Shown: positions 27,096 through 35,317 of the stretch, piece by piece
Position numbering within the stretch: position 1 is the first letter of the stretch
How the letters are laid out: each line of letters begins with the position of its first letter
Assembly: GCF_014646095.1 (NCBI RefSeq)
Contig: NZ_BMMU01000003.1
Span: 310,001 to 374,000, forward strand
Length of the DNA: 64,000 bases
Direction: 5' to 3'
Origin: Streptomyces lacrimifluminis
GTDB lineage: Bacteria; Actinomycetota; Actinomycetes; Streptomycetales; Streptomycetaceae
Made by a program: the position numbers and the translations under genes
Notes under the pieces: generated by a model
Database searches by the model: none
Told to the model about the DNA's origin: nothing
What the model saw: the letters and a program-made list of their open reading frames with translations, nothing else

Positions 27096-28136
27096 TCACT
27101 TCAAGCGGTCAACCGGGAGTTCTCCGGCGGACACCTCCAGCACGCCCCGCTCGGTGACCAGCCCCGTCACCAGTCGTCCCGGCGTCACGTCGAACGCCGG
27201 GTTGTGGCCGCGTGACCCGGCGGGCGCCGTCCGTACGCCCGACCACTCCAACACCTCGTCCTCGCCCCGGAGTTCGATGTGGATGTCGTCGCCGGTGGCC
27301 GTGGCCAGGTCGACCGTGGTCGTGGGGGCCGCCACCAGGAACGGGATTCCGGCGTCCGCGCAGGCAAGCGCGACGCCGACCGTGCCGACCTTGTTGGCGG
27401 TGTCGCCGTTGGCCGCGATCCGGTCCGCGCCGACGATCGCCGCGTCGACCTCGCCGCGCAGGATCGTGCCGGCCGCGGCCCCGTCCGCCTGGACGTAGTG
27501 CGGGATGCCCTCCTGGACCAGCTCCCAGGCGGTCAGGCGCGAGCCCTGGAGCAGCGGGCGCGTCTCGTCGGCGTACACGACCTCCAGCCGGCCACGCGCG
27601 TGCAGTTCACGGATGACGCCAAGTGCCGTACCCCATCCGGCCGTTGCGAGCGCGCCGGTGTTGCAGTGGGTCAGGACGCGCAGCGGGCGGTCACCGACGG
27701 TCCCGGCGACACGCTTGAGGAGCCAGTCGGCGCCGTGCGCGCCCATCGCGCGGTTGCCGTCGACGTCCTCGCGCTGGACGGCGGCGGCCTCTTCGAGGAC
27801 CGCTTCCAGGCCCTCCTCGAAGCGGGTCATGACCCGGTCCACGCACACCATGAGGTTGACCGCGGTGGGCCGGGCCTCACGGATCCGTGCCACGGCCGCC
27901 CGCACCTGGTCCTCGGTCCAGCCCTCGCGCTCGCCCTGGAGCAGCGCCAGGGCGACCCCGTACGCGCCCGCCGCGCCGATCGCGGGGGCGCCGCGTACGA
28001 CGAGCCGCTGGATCGCGTCCACCAGGGTGTCCACATCGCGGACATCCCTGGTCTCGTTGCGGTGCGGCAGCAGGGTCTGGTCGATGAGCGCGAGGCTGTT
28101 TCCGGTCCAGCCGACGGCGCGCAGTTCCTGGGGCAT
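27096..28136 (-). CDS. mtnA: Methylthioribose-1-phosphate isomerase
   Basis: This 346-residue eIF2B-like aldose-ketose isomerase converts MTR-1-phosphate to methylthioribulose-1-phosphate. The catalytic Cys is C158 in THCNTGALATAG and the catalytic Asp is D238 in VGADRIAANGDTANKVGT; these correspond to Cys160 and Asp240 of the B. subtilis enzyme. RGAPAIGAAGAYG is also typical. ATG 28136 has AGGAG 9 bases upstream. It is transcribed alone and divergent from the nucleoside-transport unit. It is the point where the MtnK route and a phosphorylase route would meet. Confidence 0.95.
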   Translation of the reverse strand: MPQELRAVGWTGNSLALIDQTLLPHRNETRDVRDVDTLVDAIQRLVVRGAPAIGAAGAYGVALALLQGEREGWTEDQVRAAVARIREARPTAVNLMVCVDRVMTRFEEGLEAVLEEAAAVQREDVDGNRAMGAHGADWLLKRVAGTVGDRPLRVLTHCNTGALATAGWGTALGVIRELHARGRLEVVYADETRPLLQGSRLTAWELVQEGIPHYVQADGAAAGTILRGEVDAAIVGADRIAANGDTANKVGTVGVALACADAGIPFLVAAPTTTVDLATATGDDIHIELRGEDEVLEWSGVRTAPAGSRGHNPAFDVTPGRLVTGLVTERGVLEVSAGELPVDRLK

Positions 28137-28234
28137 GACGGGGCGCTCCTGAAGTTCCGACGGTGCGCGACACCGTACATGACCTCGGCGAACCACAGTT
28201 CGAGACAGCCGGGCGGGGATTCGAACTCCGGTGC

Positions 28235-28240
28235 TAGAGT
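28235..28240 (+). promoter_or_regulatory. Candidate -10 box before leader 3
   Basis: TAGAGT lies 40 bases before the leader-3 GTG. I see no good -35 hexamer, so a regulated promoter is possible. Confidence 0.3.
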
Positions 28241-28280
28241 CCAGCACCCGCACCCGTAGGGCCCATGTGAAGGAGGACGC

Positions 28281-28346
28281 GTGCTGCTCACCATGCGCCG
28301 CTTCCTCGACCACGGCCGGTGCGCGAGCGACGGCTGTCGACGCTGA
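28281..28346 (+). CDS. Leader peptide 3, ends RCASDGCRR
   Basis: This 21-codon ORF begins GTG at 28281 with a strong AAGGAGG 4 bases upstream and ends TGA at 28344-28346. It contains MRRFLDHG and then RCASDGCRR, so two Cys lie in the last eight residues. The MRR-F-L-D element resembles leader 1 (VRRLYVDLL). It stops 107 bases before the lipoprotein gene. The following 28347-28403 segment is pyrimidine-rich and G-poor. Of the three leaders it has the best ribosome binding site. Confidence 0.65.
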   Translation: MLLTMRRFLDHGRCASDGCRR

Positions 28347-28403
28347 CCCGTCCGCCTCTGCCTCCCCTGTGCCGTCCGCCTTTCCCGCTCTCCCTCACCC
28401 GTG
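28347..28403 (+). promoter_or_regulatory. C-rich tract after leader 3
   Basis: Pyrimidine-rich sequence (CTCTGCCTCCCC, TTTCCCGCTCTCCCTC) lies between leader 3 and the lipoprotein ribosome binding site GGAAGG. Its placement matches the tract after leader 2. It is a possible Rho loading region. Confidence 0.4.
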
Positions 28404-28453
28404 CTCAGCGCAGAACGCGGGTTGTGCCGTACGTACCTCCGGAAGGTCCCTCG

Positions 28454-29506
28454 ATGCCTCGCAGATCCCGTCGTACGCTCCCGATGGCCGCCATGACCGT
28501 GCTGCTCGTCGCCGGTGCCACCGCCTGCAACGCCGCCGCGAAGGACGACGCCTCCTCCGACGCCAGTGCGGGCAGCGCGTCGTTCACACTGGTCACGCCG
28601 GACGCCGTCGGGCAGAACGAGTTCCTCAAGCTCGCCGTGACCGGCGTCAAGGCCGCCGCGAAGGCGCACAACGGCACCGAGAAGGTGTTCGAGTCCACCG
28701 ACGCCGCCTCCCAGCAGCAGAACGTGCAGGCCGCCGTCGACGCGAAGCCCGACGTCGTCGTGCTGGTCGGCTTCGAGTTCGCGGACCTGGTCGCGCAGCA
28801 GGCCGCGGCGCATCCGAAGCAGCAGTTCCTGATGATCGACGCGTGCACGACGAGGGCGATCGACAACGTCAGCTGCGGGGTCTTCCGCGAGCACGAGGGT
28901 GTCTTCCTCGCGGGCGCGGAGGCCGGGCTGCTGAGCGAGAGCGGCAAGGTCGGTGCGGTGGACGTGCTGGACACGCCCGTGTTCCGGCGCTTCAGCGACC
29001 CGTTCGCGGCCGGCGCCCAGCATGTCGCCGCGAAGACGGAGACCGGCACCCGCTTCGTCGGCGGCCAGTCCCCGTTCGACGACTCGGCGCGCGCCAAGGA
29101 ACAGGCGAACGACCTGCTCTCCAAGGGCTACGACCAGCTGATGGCGGCTGCCGCGGCCGGCAACTACGGCGTGTTCGAGGCGGCGAAGGCCAAGGGCGCG
29201 TTCGCGTACGGCGTCGACGTCAACCAGTGCCCCTCGGCGCCCGGCACGGTGGTCGACAATGTGATCAAGCGCACGGACATCGCCGTGGAGAAGGGCGTCG
29301 AGCAGGTCCTCGGCGGTCAGACGGGCACGACCACCTCGTACGGCCTGAAGGAGGGCGGCATCAGCCTCACGGGGCTGGAGAAGGGCGTCGACTCGTCCCA
29401 GTGCGTGATCGCCGAGCACCCCGACGTCCTGAAGAAGATCGAGGCGTTGCGCGACCAGATCGTGTCCGGAGAGCTGACGGTCGATGACCCCGCCGCCGTC
29501 GGCTGA
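28454..29506 (+). CDS. BMP-family nucleoside-binding lipoprotein
   Basis: This 350-residue basic-membrane-protein (PnrA/BmpA-like) receptor delivers nucleosides to an ABC importer. ATG 28454 follows GGAAGG and gives a basic start, a hydrophobic core and the lipobox VAGATAC. Family landmarks are ASQQQNVQAAVDAKPDVVVLVG, FLMIDAC and REHEGVFLAGAEAG, followed by GVDVNQC. Its 3' end overlaps the ATPase gene by 23 bases. Given the downstream deaminase and phosphorylase, purine or 5'-methylthio nucleosides are the likely ligands. Confidence 0.9.
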   Translation: MPRRSRRTLPMAAMTVLLVAGATACNAAAKDDASSDASAGSASFTLVTPDAVGQNEFLKLAVTGVKAAAKAHNGTEKVFESTDAASQQQNVQAAVDAKPDVVVLVGFEFADLVAQQAAAHPKQQFLMIDACTTRAIDNVSCGVFREHEGVFLAGAEAGLLSESGKVGAVDVLDTPVFRRFSDPFAAGAQHVAAKTETGTRFVGGQSPFDDSARAKEQANDLLSKGYDQLMAAAAAGNYGVFEAAKAKGAFAYGVDVNQCPSAPGTVVDNVIKRTDIAVEKGVEQVLGGQTGTTTSYGLKEGGISLTGLEKGVDSSQCVIAEHPDVLKKIEALRDQIVSGELTVDDPAAVG

Positions 29507-31043
29507 CCCGGAGACGCCGGCCGTCGAGCTCCGGGGAATCACCAAGCGGTTCCCCGGCACGCTCGCCAACGACGCCGTCGACCTGACCGTCCGGCGCGGC
29601 GAGATCCACGCCCTGATGGGCGAGAACGGCGCCGGCAAGTCGACGCTCATGTCGGTCCTGTACGGGATGGAACGCCCGGACGCCGGTTCGGTGCGGATCG
29701 ACGGGCGCGAGGTCGTGTTCTCCGACCCGGGCGACGCGATGGCCGCCGGACTCGGCATGGTTCACCAGAGCTTCAAGCTGTTCGACTCGCTGACGGTCGC
29801 CGAGAACGTGGTGTACGCCGCCGAGCCGCGCCGTTTCGGCCTGGTGGACCGCGGTGCGGCCCGCCGCCGGGTGCGTGAGCTGGCCGAGGAGCACGGGCTC
29901 GCCGTCGATCCGGACGCCCGGGTGGGTGACCTGCCCGTCGGGCTGCGCCAGCGCGTGGAGATCCTGAAGCTGCTGCATCGCGGCGCCCGGACGCTCATCC
30001 TCGACGAGCCGACCGCCGTCCTCACCCCCGGCGAGGCGGACGCCCTGTTCGCGGTCCTCAAGTCCCTTGCCGCACAAGGCCGTACGGTCATCCTGGTCAC
30101 GCACAAACTCCGCGAGGTCCTCGAAGGCAGCGACAACGTCACGGTGTTGCGGGACGGCCACGTCGTCGCCCGGCTGGTCACCGCCGAGACGTCCGCCGCC
30201 GAGATCGCCGCCGCGATGACCGGCCGCGCCGTGGAACTCGACCGCGTCCACTCCGCCGGCACCCCGGGCGACGTGATCCTGGACGTCACCGACCTCGCGA
30301 CGGACGGCGTACGGGACGTCCGGCTCACCGTCCGCGCCGGGGAGATCGTCGGGATCGCGGGCGTCGCCGGCAACGGCCAGAGCGAGCTGGTGGAAGCCCT
30401 GGCAGGCCTGCGTCCGGTGACCTCGGGGCGGGTCGCGCTGCTCGGCGACGACATCACACACGCCTCGGCGACCGAGCGCCGCGCCCAGGGTCTGGCGTAC
30501 GTCCCCGAGGACCGCCACGCCGTCGGTACGGCGCCCGCCGCGTCCGTCGCGGACAACCTGGCGATGGGCCACCACCGTACGTCGCTGTCCGCACGTGGCC
30601 TGCTGCCGCCCGCCGCCGTACGAGGTCACGCGCGGCGCCTGATCGAGCGCTTCGGCATCAAGGCGGTGTCCCCGGAGGTGCCCGGGTCCTCGCTGTCCGG
30701 CGGCAACCTGCAGAAGCTGCTCATCGGACGCGAACTCGCCCACGACGCCCCGCTGTTGCTGGTCGAGCAGCCCACGCGCGGAGTGGACATCGGCGCCGTC
30801 CAGAACATCCACGACCAGCTGATCGCCTACCGCGACGCCGGCCATGCCGTCCTGCTCGTCTCGGCAGAGCTGAGCGAGATCCGCGGGCTCGCTGACCGGG
30901 TCCTGGTGATGTACGAGGGCCGTGTGACGGCGGCGTACGAGAAGGCCGAGGCGGACGAGCGGACGCTGGGGCTCGCGATGGCGGGCGGCGCCGGCGGCTC
31001 GGCTCCGGTGACCCAAGTGGCCCCGGTGGAGGTCGGGGACTGA
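29484..31043 (+). CDS. Nucleoside ABC transporter ATPase (NupA-like)
   Basis: This 519-residue tandem ABC ATPase belongs to the NupA/YufO type that works with BMP receptors. The first domain has GENGAGKST, the signature region LPVGLRQRVEI and LILDEPTAVL. The second has a degenerate Walker A (GVAGNGQSELV), LSGGNLQKLL and LLLVEQPTRGVD, as usual for the group. The start overlaps the receptor gene and the stop is 1 base before the first permease gene. Confidence 0.93.
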   Translation: MTPPPSADPETPAVELRGITKRFPGTLANDAVDLTVRRGEIHALMGENGAGKSTLMSVLYGMERPDAGSVRIDGREVVFSDPGDAMAAGLGMVHQSFKLFDSLTVAENVVYAAEPRRFGLVDRGAARRRVRELAEEHGLAVDPDARVGDLPVGLRQRVEILKLLHRGARTLILDEPTAVLTPGEADALFAVLKSLAAQGRTVILVTHKLREVLEGSDNVTVLRDGHVVARLVTAETSAAEIAAAMTGRAVELDRVHSAGTPGDVILDVTDLATDGVRDVRLTVRAGEIVGIAGVAGNGQSELVEALAGLRPVTSGRVALLGDDITHASATERRAQGLAYVPEDRHAVGTAPAASVADNLAMGHHRTSLSARGLLPPAAVRGHARRLIERFGIKAVSPEVPGSSLSGGNLQKLLIGRELAHDAPLLLVEQPTRGVDIGAVQNIHDQLIAYRDAGHAVLLVSAELSEIRGLADRVLVMYEGRVTAAYEKAEADERTLGLAMAGGAGGSAPVTQVAPVEVGD

Positions 31044-31044
31044 C

Positions 31045-32157
31045 ATGGAACAAGCACCCCGAACATCGCCAACAACCCTTATAGCGAGGGCCCTCCGCTC
31101 CCCCGTCGCCTTCTCGGTGCTCGCCGGGGTTGTCATCGGTGCCCTGTTCCTCGTCGGGACCGGCGCCGATCCGGTCGCCGCGTACGGCGCGGTGCTCAGC
31201 GGTTCGCTCGGCGCCGACGGCATCGGGCCGACGCTGACCACCCTGACGAGCGTGCTGGGGCTGGCCCTCGCGCTGGCCGTGCCGCTGCGCGCCGGGCTCA
31301 TCAACCTGGGCGGGGACGGGCAGATGGTGCTCGGCGGGATGGCAGCCGCCGTGACCGGGCTGTACTCGCCGCTGCCCGCGCCCCTCACCGTCGTCCTCGC
31401 GCTGCTCGCGGGCATGGCGGCCGGTGCCGGGTACGCGGCCCTGGCCGCCCTGTGCGAGAACCGGTTCGGCGTACCGCTGCTGGTCAGCAGTCTGCTGCTC
31501 AGCTACCCGGCGGCGTCCTTCGCCTCCTATCTGGCCCGCTATCCGCTCAAGGAACCGGGCTCCAGCCTTCCCCAGACCCGGCAGCTCCCGGTCGGGGTCG
31601 CGCTGCCCGCGTTCGGTTCGTCGACCGTGACGGTCGGGCTGCTGCTGGTCGTGGTGGCCGCCGCCACGTACTGGTTCACCGACCGGCGCACCGCGTTCGG
31701 GTACGAGATGCGGATGACCGGCCTCAACTCCCGTTTCGCCGCCTACGCGGGCGTCGAGCGCAAGGGCCTCACGCTCCGGCTGCTGGCGGTGTCGGGCTCG
31801 CTGGCCGGACTCGTGGGCGCCATAGGCGTGTTGAGCTTCCCGTACCGTTTCCTCGACGGTTCGCTCACCGCGTCCGGCTACACCTGGACGGGCCTGACAG
31901 CGGCCCTGCTGGCCGGTGCCGCGCCCGTCGGCACGGTCCTCGCCTCCTTCTTCTTCGCCGTGCTCCAGGTGGGCGGCCTGTCGATGGAGCGGACCACCGA
32001 GGTACCGCGCGAGCTGACGCAGGTGCTCCAGGCGATCGTGATCGTGTTCCTGGCGGCGCGGCTGCGCTTCCCGCGCTTCGCCCGCAGACGCGACAACAAG
32101 CCATTCGACAATCCCGTCCCGCAGGGTCCGCAAAGCTCGCAAGGGGAGTTGGTCTGA
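31045..32157 (+). CDS. Nucleoside ABC transporter permease 1 (NupP-like)
   Basis: This 370-residue inner-membrane permease of the BPD_transp_2 family is hydrophobic throughout. It has the typical PLRAGLINLGGDGQMVLGG motif near residue 85 and a cytosolic loop TGLNSRFAAYAGV. The C-terminal tail is hydrophilic. It starts 1 base after the ATPase stop and overlaps permease 2 by the ATGA junction. It pairs with permease 2 to form the channel. Confidence 0.92.
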   Translation: MEQAPRTSPTTLIARALRSPVAFSVLAGVVIGALFLVGTGADPVAAYGAVLSGSLGADGIGPTLTTLTSVLGLALALAVPLRAGLINLGGDGQMVLGGMAAAVTGLYSPLPAPLTVVLALLAGMAAGAGYAALAALCENRFGVPLLVSSLLLSYPAASFASYLARYPLKEPGSSLPQTRQLPVGVALPAFGSSTVTVGLLLVVVAAATYWFTDRRTAFGYEMRMTGLNSRFAAYAGVERKGLTLRLLAVSGSLAGLVGAIGVLSFPYRFLDGSLTASGYTWTGLTAALLAGAAPVGTVLASFFFAVLQVGGLSMERTTEVPRELTQVLQAIVIVFLAARLRFPRFARRRDNKPFDNPVPQGPQSSQGELV

Positions 32158-33035
32158 TGTTCTTCGACTCCGATCTCCTCATGTCGGCGCTGCGCGCGCT
32201 GACGCCGATCCTGCTGGCCTCGCTCGGCGGGGCGATCTGCGAACGGGCGGGTGTCTTCAACATCGGCCTCGAAGGCATGATGCTGATGGGCTGCTTCACC
32301 GCGGTGGCCACGAGCTGGTTCACCGGCAGCCCCTGGCTCGGCGTGCTGGCGGCGGCGCTCGCCTCCGCCGTGTACTCCCTGATCCTGGCCGTGGGCGCGG
32401 TGACCCTGCGCGGGGATGCGGTGGTGCTCGGAATCGCCCTCAATCTCCTGGCAGTCGGCCTGACCAGCTTCCTCCTCCGTACCGTCTTCGGCGTGCAGGG
32501 CACTTTTGACGATCCGTCACTGGCCGGGCTGCCGTTGGTCGGTGGCTTCTCGCCGCTCGCGTATCTGGCGTGGGCGGCGGTCGGAGTGGCCGCTCTGATG
32601 CTGTCCCGGCATGTGTGGGGGCTCAGGCTGCGCGGGGTCGGCGAGGCACCGGACGCGGCGGCCACGCTCGGCGTGAGCCCGGTCAGGTACCAGTACGGGG
32701 CCGTGCTCGTGTCGGGGGTGCTGTGCGGGCTCGCGGGGGCCCAACTCGCGCTCGGCAACGTCACGTTGTTCTCCGAGAACATGACGGCGGGACGCGGCTG
32801 GATCGCGGTCGTCGCGGTCATGCTCGGCCGTGCGCTGCCGCTCGGCGTGCTGCTGGCCGCGCTGCTGTTCGGCCTCTCGGAGGCGGCCGGTTTCCGGCTC
32901 CAGGGCCTCGGTCTGCCGCAGCAGGCGACCGACGCCGCGCCGTACGTCGTCACCCTCGGCGCCCTCTTCCTGACGACGGCCCGCCGCCGTCGCCGCACCC
33001 CTTCCACGTCCCCTTCCGCTGGAGCCGTCTCATGA
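32157..33035 (+). CDS. Nucleoside ABC transporter permease 2 (NupQ-like)
   Basis: This 292-residue membrane protein has about eight helices. It shares the ERAGVFNIGLEGMMLMG motif of this permease family and the loop GEAPDAAATLGVS. The start overlaps the stop of permease 1, with AAGGGGAG upstream. The second-subunit order (receptor, ATPase, permease, permease) is the same as in the B. subtilis nup operon. Confidence 0.92.
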   Translation: MFFDSDLLMSALRALTPILLASLGGAICERAGVFNIGLEGMMLMGCFTAVATSWFTGSPWLGVLAAALASAVYSLILAVGAVTLRGDAVVLGIALNLLAVGLTSFLLRTVFGVQGTFDDPSLAGLPLVGGFSPLAYLAWAAVGVAALMLSRHVWGLRLRGVGEAPDAAATLGVSPVRYQYGAVLVSGVLCGLAGAQLALGNVTLFSENMTAGRGWIAVVAVMLGRALPLGVLLAALLFGLSEAAGFRLQGLGLPQQATDAAPYVVTLGALFLTTARRRRRTPSTSPSAGAVS

Positions 33036-33811
33036 CGCAGGACCTGTTGCCCGTCACCCGGATACCCCGCACGGGGCTGCCGCCGCGTGCGCTGGTCGTC
33101 GGCGACCCGCTGCGCGCCGCTCTCGTCGGCGCCAAGCTGGAGGGCGCGCAGGAGGTGTCGTACCACCGCGAATACCGCGTGTTCAGCGGGAGTTGGAAGG
33201 GCGTGCCGATGGTGGTCGCCTCGCACGGGGTGGGCGCTCCGGGGGCGATCCTGCTGTTCCAGGAGCTGGCGGACGCCGGTGTGCGGACCTTCCTGCGGTT
33301 CGGTACGGCGGGGGCGATGAAACCGGGGATCGGCGACGGGGACCTCGTCATCGCCGAGGCCGCCGTCCGGGACGACGGTGTCACCCAGCAGTTGCTGCCC
33401 CCGGAGTACCCGGCGGTGTCCTCCCCCGAGGCGGTGCTCGCGCTTCAGCGGGCGGCGCGCGAGGCGGGCGCCCCGCACCACCGGGGCATCGTGTGGACGC
33501 GGGCCGCCTTCCAGCCCGGTCTCCTCCCCCTCTTCTCCTACGAGGGCGCCGGACTCGCCGCCATCGAGATGGAGCTGAGCGCGCTGCTGGTGACGGCCTC
33601 GCTGCGTGGACTGGTCGCGGGCGGAGTGGTCGTCATCGACGGGGCGAACGCGGACGAACTCGTCGACGAGACCGCCACCGGCGGTTACAACCCGCACCGG
33701 GAGATCGTGGCGGAAGGCGTCGAACGCGGCGCGGTCGTGTCGCTGGAGGCCCTGCGTCTGCTGGCCGCGAACGAGGCCGGGGCCGCCGACGACGAGGAGT
33801 ACGGCGTATGA
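33032..33811 (+). CDS. Nucleoside phosphorylase (NP-I family)
   Basis: This 259-residue hexamer-type purine/uridine phosphorylase cleaves a nucleoside with phosphate to base plus (deoxy)ribose-1-phosphate. Motifs: VVGDPLRA (phosphate), ASHGVGAPGA, RFGTAGAM (phosphate Arg), AIEMELSALL (ribose-binding Met-Glu) and DGAN, the base-contacting Asp position. It lacks the IIGGSG start of trimeric MTA phosphorylases. With the adjacent deaminase it could act on 5'-methylthioinosine and yield MTR-1-phosphate, the MtnA substrate; that is inference. Inosine or uridine are alternatives. The ATGA overlap shows coupling. Confidence 0.85.
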   Translation: MTQDLLPVTRIPRTGLPPRALVVGDPLRAALVGAKLEGAQEVSYHREYRVFSGSWKGVPMVVASHGVGAPGAILLFQELADAGVRTFLRFGTAGAMKPGIGDGDLVIAEAAVRDDGVTQQLLPPEYPAVSSPEAVLALQRAAREAGAPHHRGIVWTRAAFQPGLLPLFSYEGAGLAAIEMELSALLVTASLRGLVAGGVVVIDGANADELVDETATGGYNPHREIVAEGVERGAVVSLEALRLLAANEAGAADDEEYGV

Positions 33812-35109
33812 GCGAGCACATCGATCTCCTGGTGCACGGCGGTGACGTCCTCACCGTCGACGAGACCGGAACCGTCGTACACGACGGCGCGGTTGCCGTC
33901 CGGGACGGCGAGATCGTCGCCGTCGGCCCCACCGAGGAGCTGACAACCCGGTTCACAGCCGACGAGTCCCTTGACGCCGCGAACTGCCTTGTCCTGCCCG
34001 GCCTGGTCAACACGCACACCCATCTCGCGATGACGCTCCTGCGCGGCCGGGCCGACGACGTCACCCTCCAGGGCTTCCTGGAGCGCGTGCTGAAGTGGGA
34101 GGCCCGGCTGCTCTCGCCTGCGAACGTGGCGGCGGCCGTCCGCGTCGCGGTCGCCGAGAGCGTACGGGCCGGGGTGACCTCCGCGCTCGACATGTACTGG
34201 TTCCACGAGGCGGCCGAACAGGCGGCGCGCGAGACGGGCTGGCGGCTGCACACCGGCCCCACCTTCATGGACGTGCCGGGACCGCCCGACGGCATCGCCT
34301 ACGAGGAGCGGCTGGCGTGGGCCCGGCAGGACCTGGCCGCCCGTGGCACCCCCCGCCCCGGCCACCGCCCGATCCTCTTCGCCCACTCCACCTACACCCT
34401 CTCGCCCGGGCAGCTCGTCGAAATCGCCGCCCTGGCACGGGAGTTCGGCGCCCTGCTGCACATCCACGCCGCCGAGAACGCGACCGAGGTCGCCACCGTC
34501 GAGGTGCGGTACGGCAAGCGTCCCGTGGAGTTGCTCGACTCGCTCGGGCTGCTGGGCCCCGACCTGCTGCTGGCCCACGCCGTGGACCTGACCGGGCCGG
34601 AGATCGCGGCGCTGGCCCGCACCGGCACGTCCGTCGCCCACTGTCCCGTCTCGAACCTGAAGCTCGGCTGCGGCATCGCGCCCGTGCCCCGGCTGCTCAG
34701 CGCCGGTGTGACCGTCGGGCTCGGCACGGACGGGGCCGTCAGCTCCAACACCCTGGACGTGCTGGGGGCGGTGCGGCAGGCGGCCCTCGTGCACAAGGCG
34801 GGCGGCGACCCCACGGCCGTCGGCGCGGAACAGGCAGTACGCATGGCGACCGTCGAGGGCGCGAAGGCACTGGGCCTGGGCGACCTGCTCGGCTCCCTGG
34901 AGGCCGGCAAGCGGGCCGACCTGATCGTGCTCGGCCTCGGCGCACCGCATCTGCGGCCCCGGCACGACCCCTGGTCCACGCTCGCGTACGCGGCGCACTC
35001 GGCGGACGTCCGGGACACCGTCGTGGACGGCAGGGTCCTCATGCGGAACCGGACCCTGACCACACTCGACGAGGCCGCCGCACTCGCCGACCTGGAAACA
35101 CTGGCCTGA
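33808..35109 (+). CDS. MTA/SAH-deaminase-type amidohydrolase
   Basis: This 433-residue metal-dependent hydrolase belongs to the TrzA/AtzB/MtaD branch. Ligands seen: HTHLAM (two His), HIHAAEN (His, with the catalytic Glu nearby), LAHAVDLT and TDGAVSSN (Asp). Enzymes of this branch deaminate methylthioadenosine, S-adenosylhomocysteine, adenosine, guanine or cytosine. The link to methionine-salvage genes favours MTA, giving methylthioinosine. The start overlaps the phosphorylase stop (ATGA). It is the last gene of the unit and is followed by a hairpin. Confidence 0.85.
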   Translation: MSEHIDLLVHGGDVLTVDETGTVVHDGAVAVRDGEIVAVGPTEELTTRFTADESLDAANCLVLPGLVNTHTHLAMTLLRGRADDVTLQGFLERVLKWEARLLSPANVAAAVRVAVAESVRAGVTSALDMYWFHEAAEQAARETGWRLHTGPTFMDVPGPPDGIAYEERLAWARQDLAARGTPRPGHRPILFAHSTYTLSPGQLVEIAALAREFGALLHIHAAENATEVATVEVRYGKRPVELLDSLGLLGPDLLLAHAVDLTGPEIAALARTGTSVAHCPVSNLKLGCGIAPVPRLLSAGVTVGLGTDGAVSSNTLDVLGAVRQAALVHKAGGDPTAVGAEQAVRMATVEGAKALGLGDLLGSLEAGKRADLIVLGLGAPHLRPRHDPWSTLAYAAHSADVRDTVVDGRVLMRNRTLTTLDEAAALADLETLA

Positions 35110-35126
35110 CACCGGCGAGGACGGTG

Positions 35127-35155
35127 GGCCCGGCATCCGTACGGACTGCCGGGCC
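35127..35155 (+). terminator. Terminator after the nucleoside unit
   Basis: Perfect 9-bp arms GGCCCGGCA/TGCCGGGCC surround a loop that is itself a TCCGTACGGA palindrome. Confidence 0.6.
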
Positions 35156-35282
35156 GACACCCGAACGTGCTGCCGAACCGGCAGCCCGCAGGTACCGTTC
35201 CCGCCACCCGTAGGGCACCCCCGTACGGGCTGACATCGCATTTTGTGGTCCGTTCAGCCCATCGAACCCCCATAATGGCCTG

Positions 35283-35297
35283 AGACATCGGATGTCT
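35283..35297. promoter_or_regulatory. Palindromic operator before the FadR-type gene
   Basis: AGACATCGGATGTCT has perfect 7-bp arms and a 1-base centre, 20 bases before the start codon and just after a possible -10 box (CATAAT). The position suits autorepression by the GntR/FadR protein. Confidence 0.6.
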
Positions 35298-35317
35298 GAA
35301 CGACTGGGAGGCCCGCC

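Noticed and set aside
28137..28235. Leader peptide in front of mtnA on the minus strand
   Set aside because: The only ATG frame there runs without a stop into mtnA in another frame and has no Cys-rich end; no leader like those of the other three units was seen.
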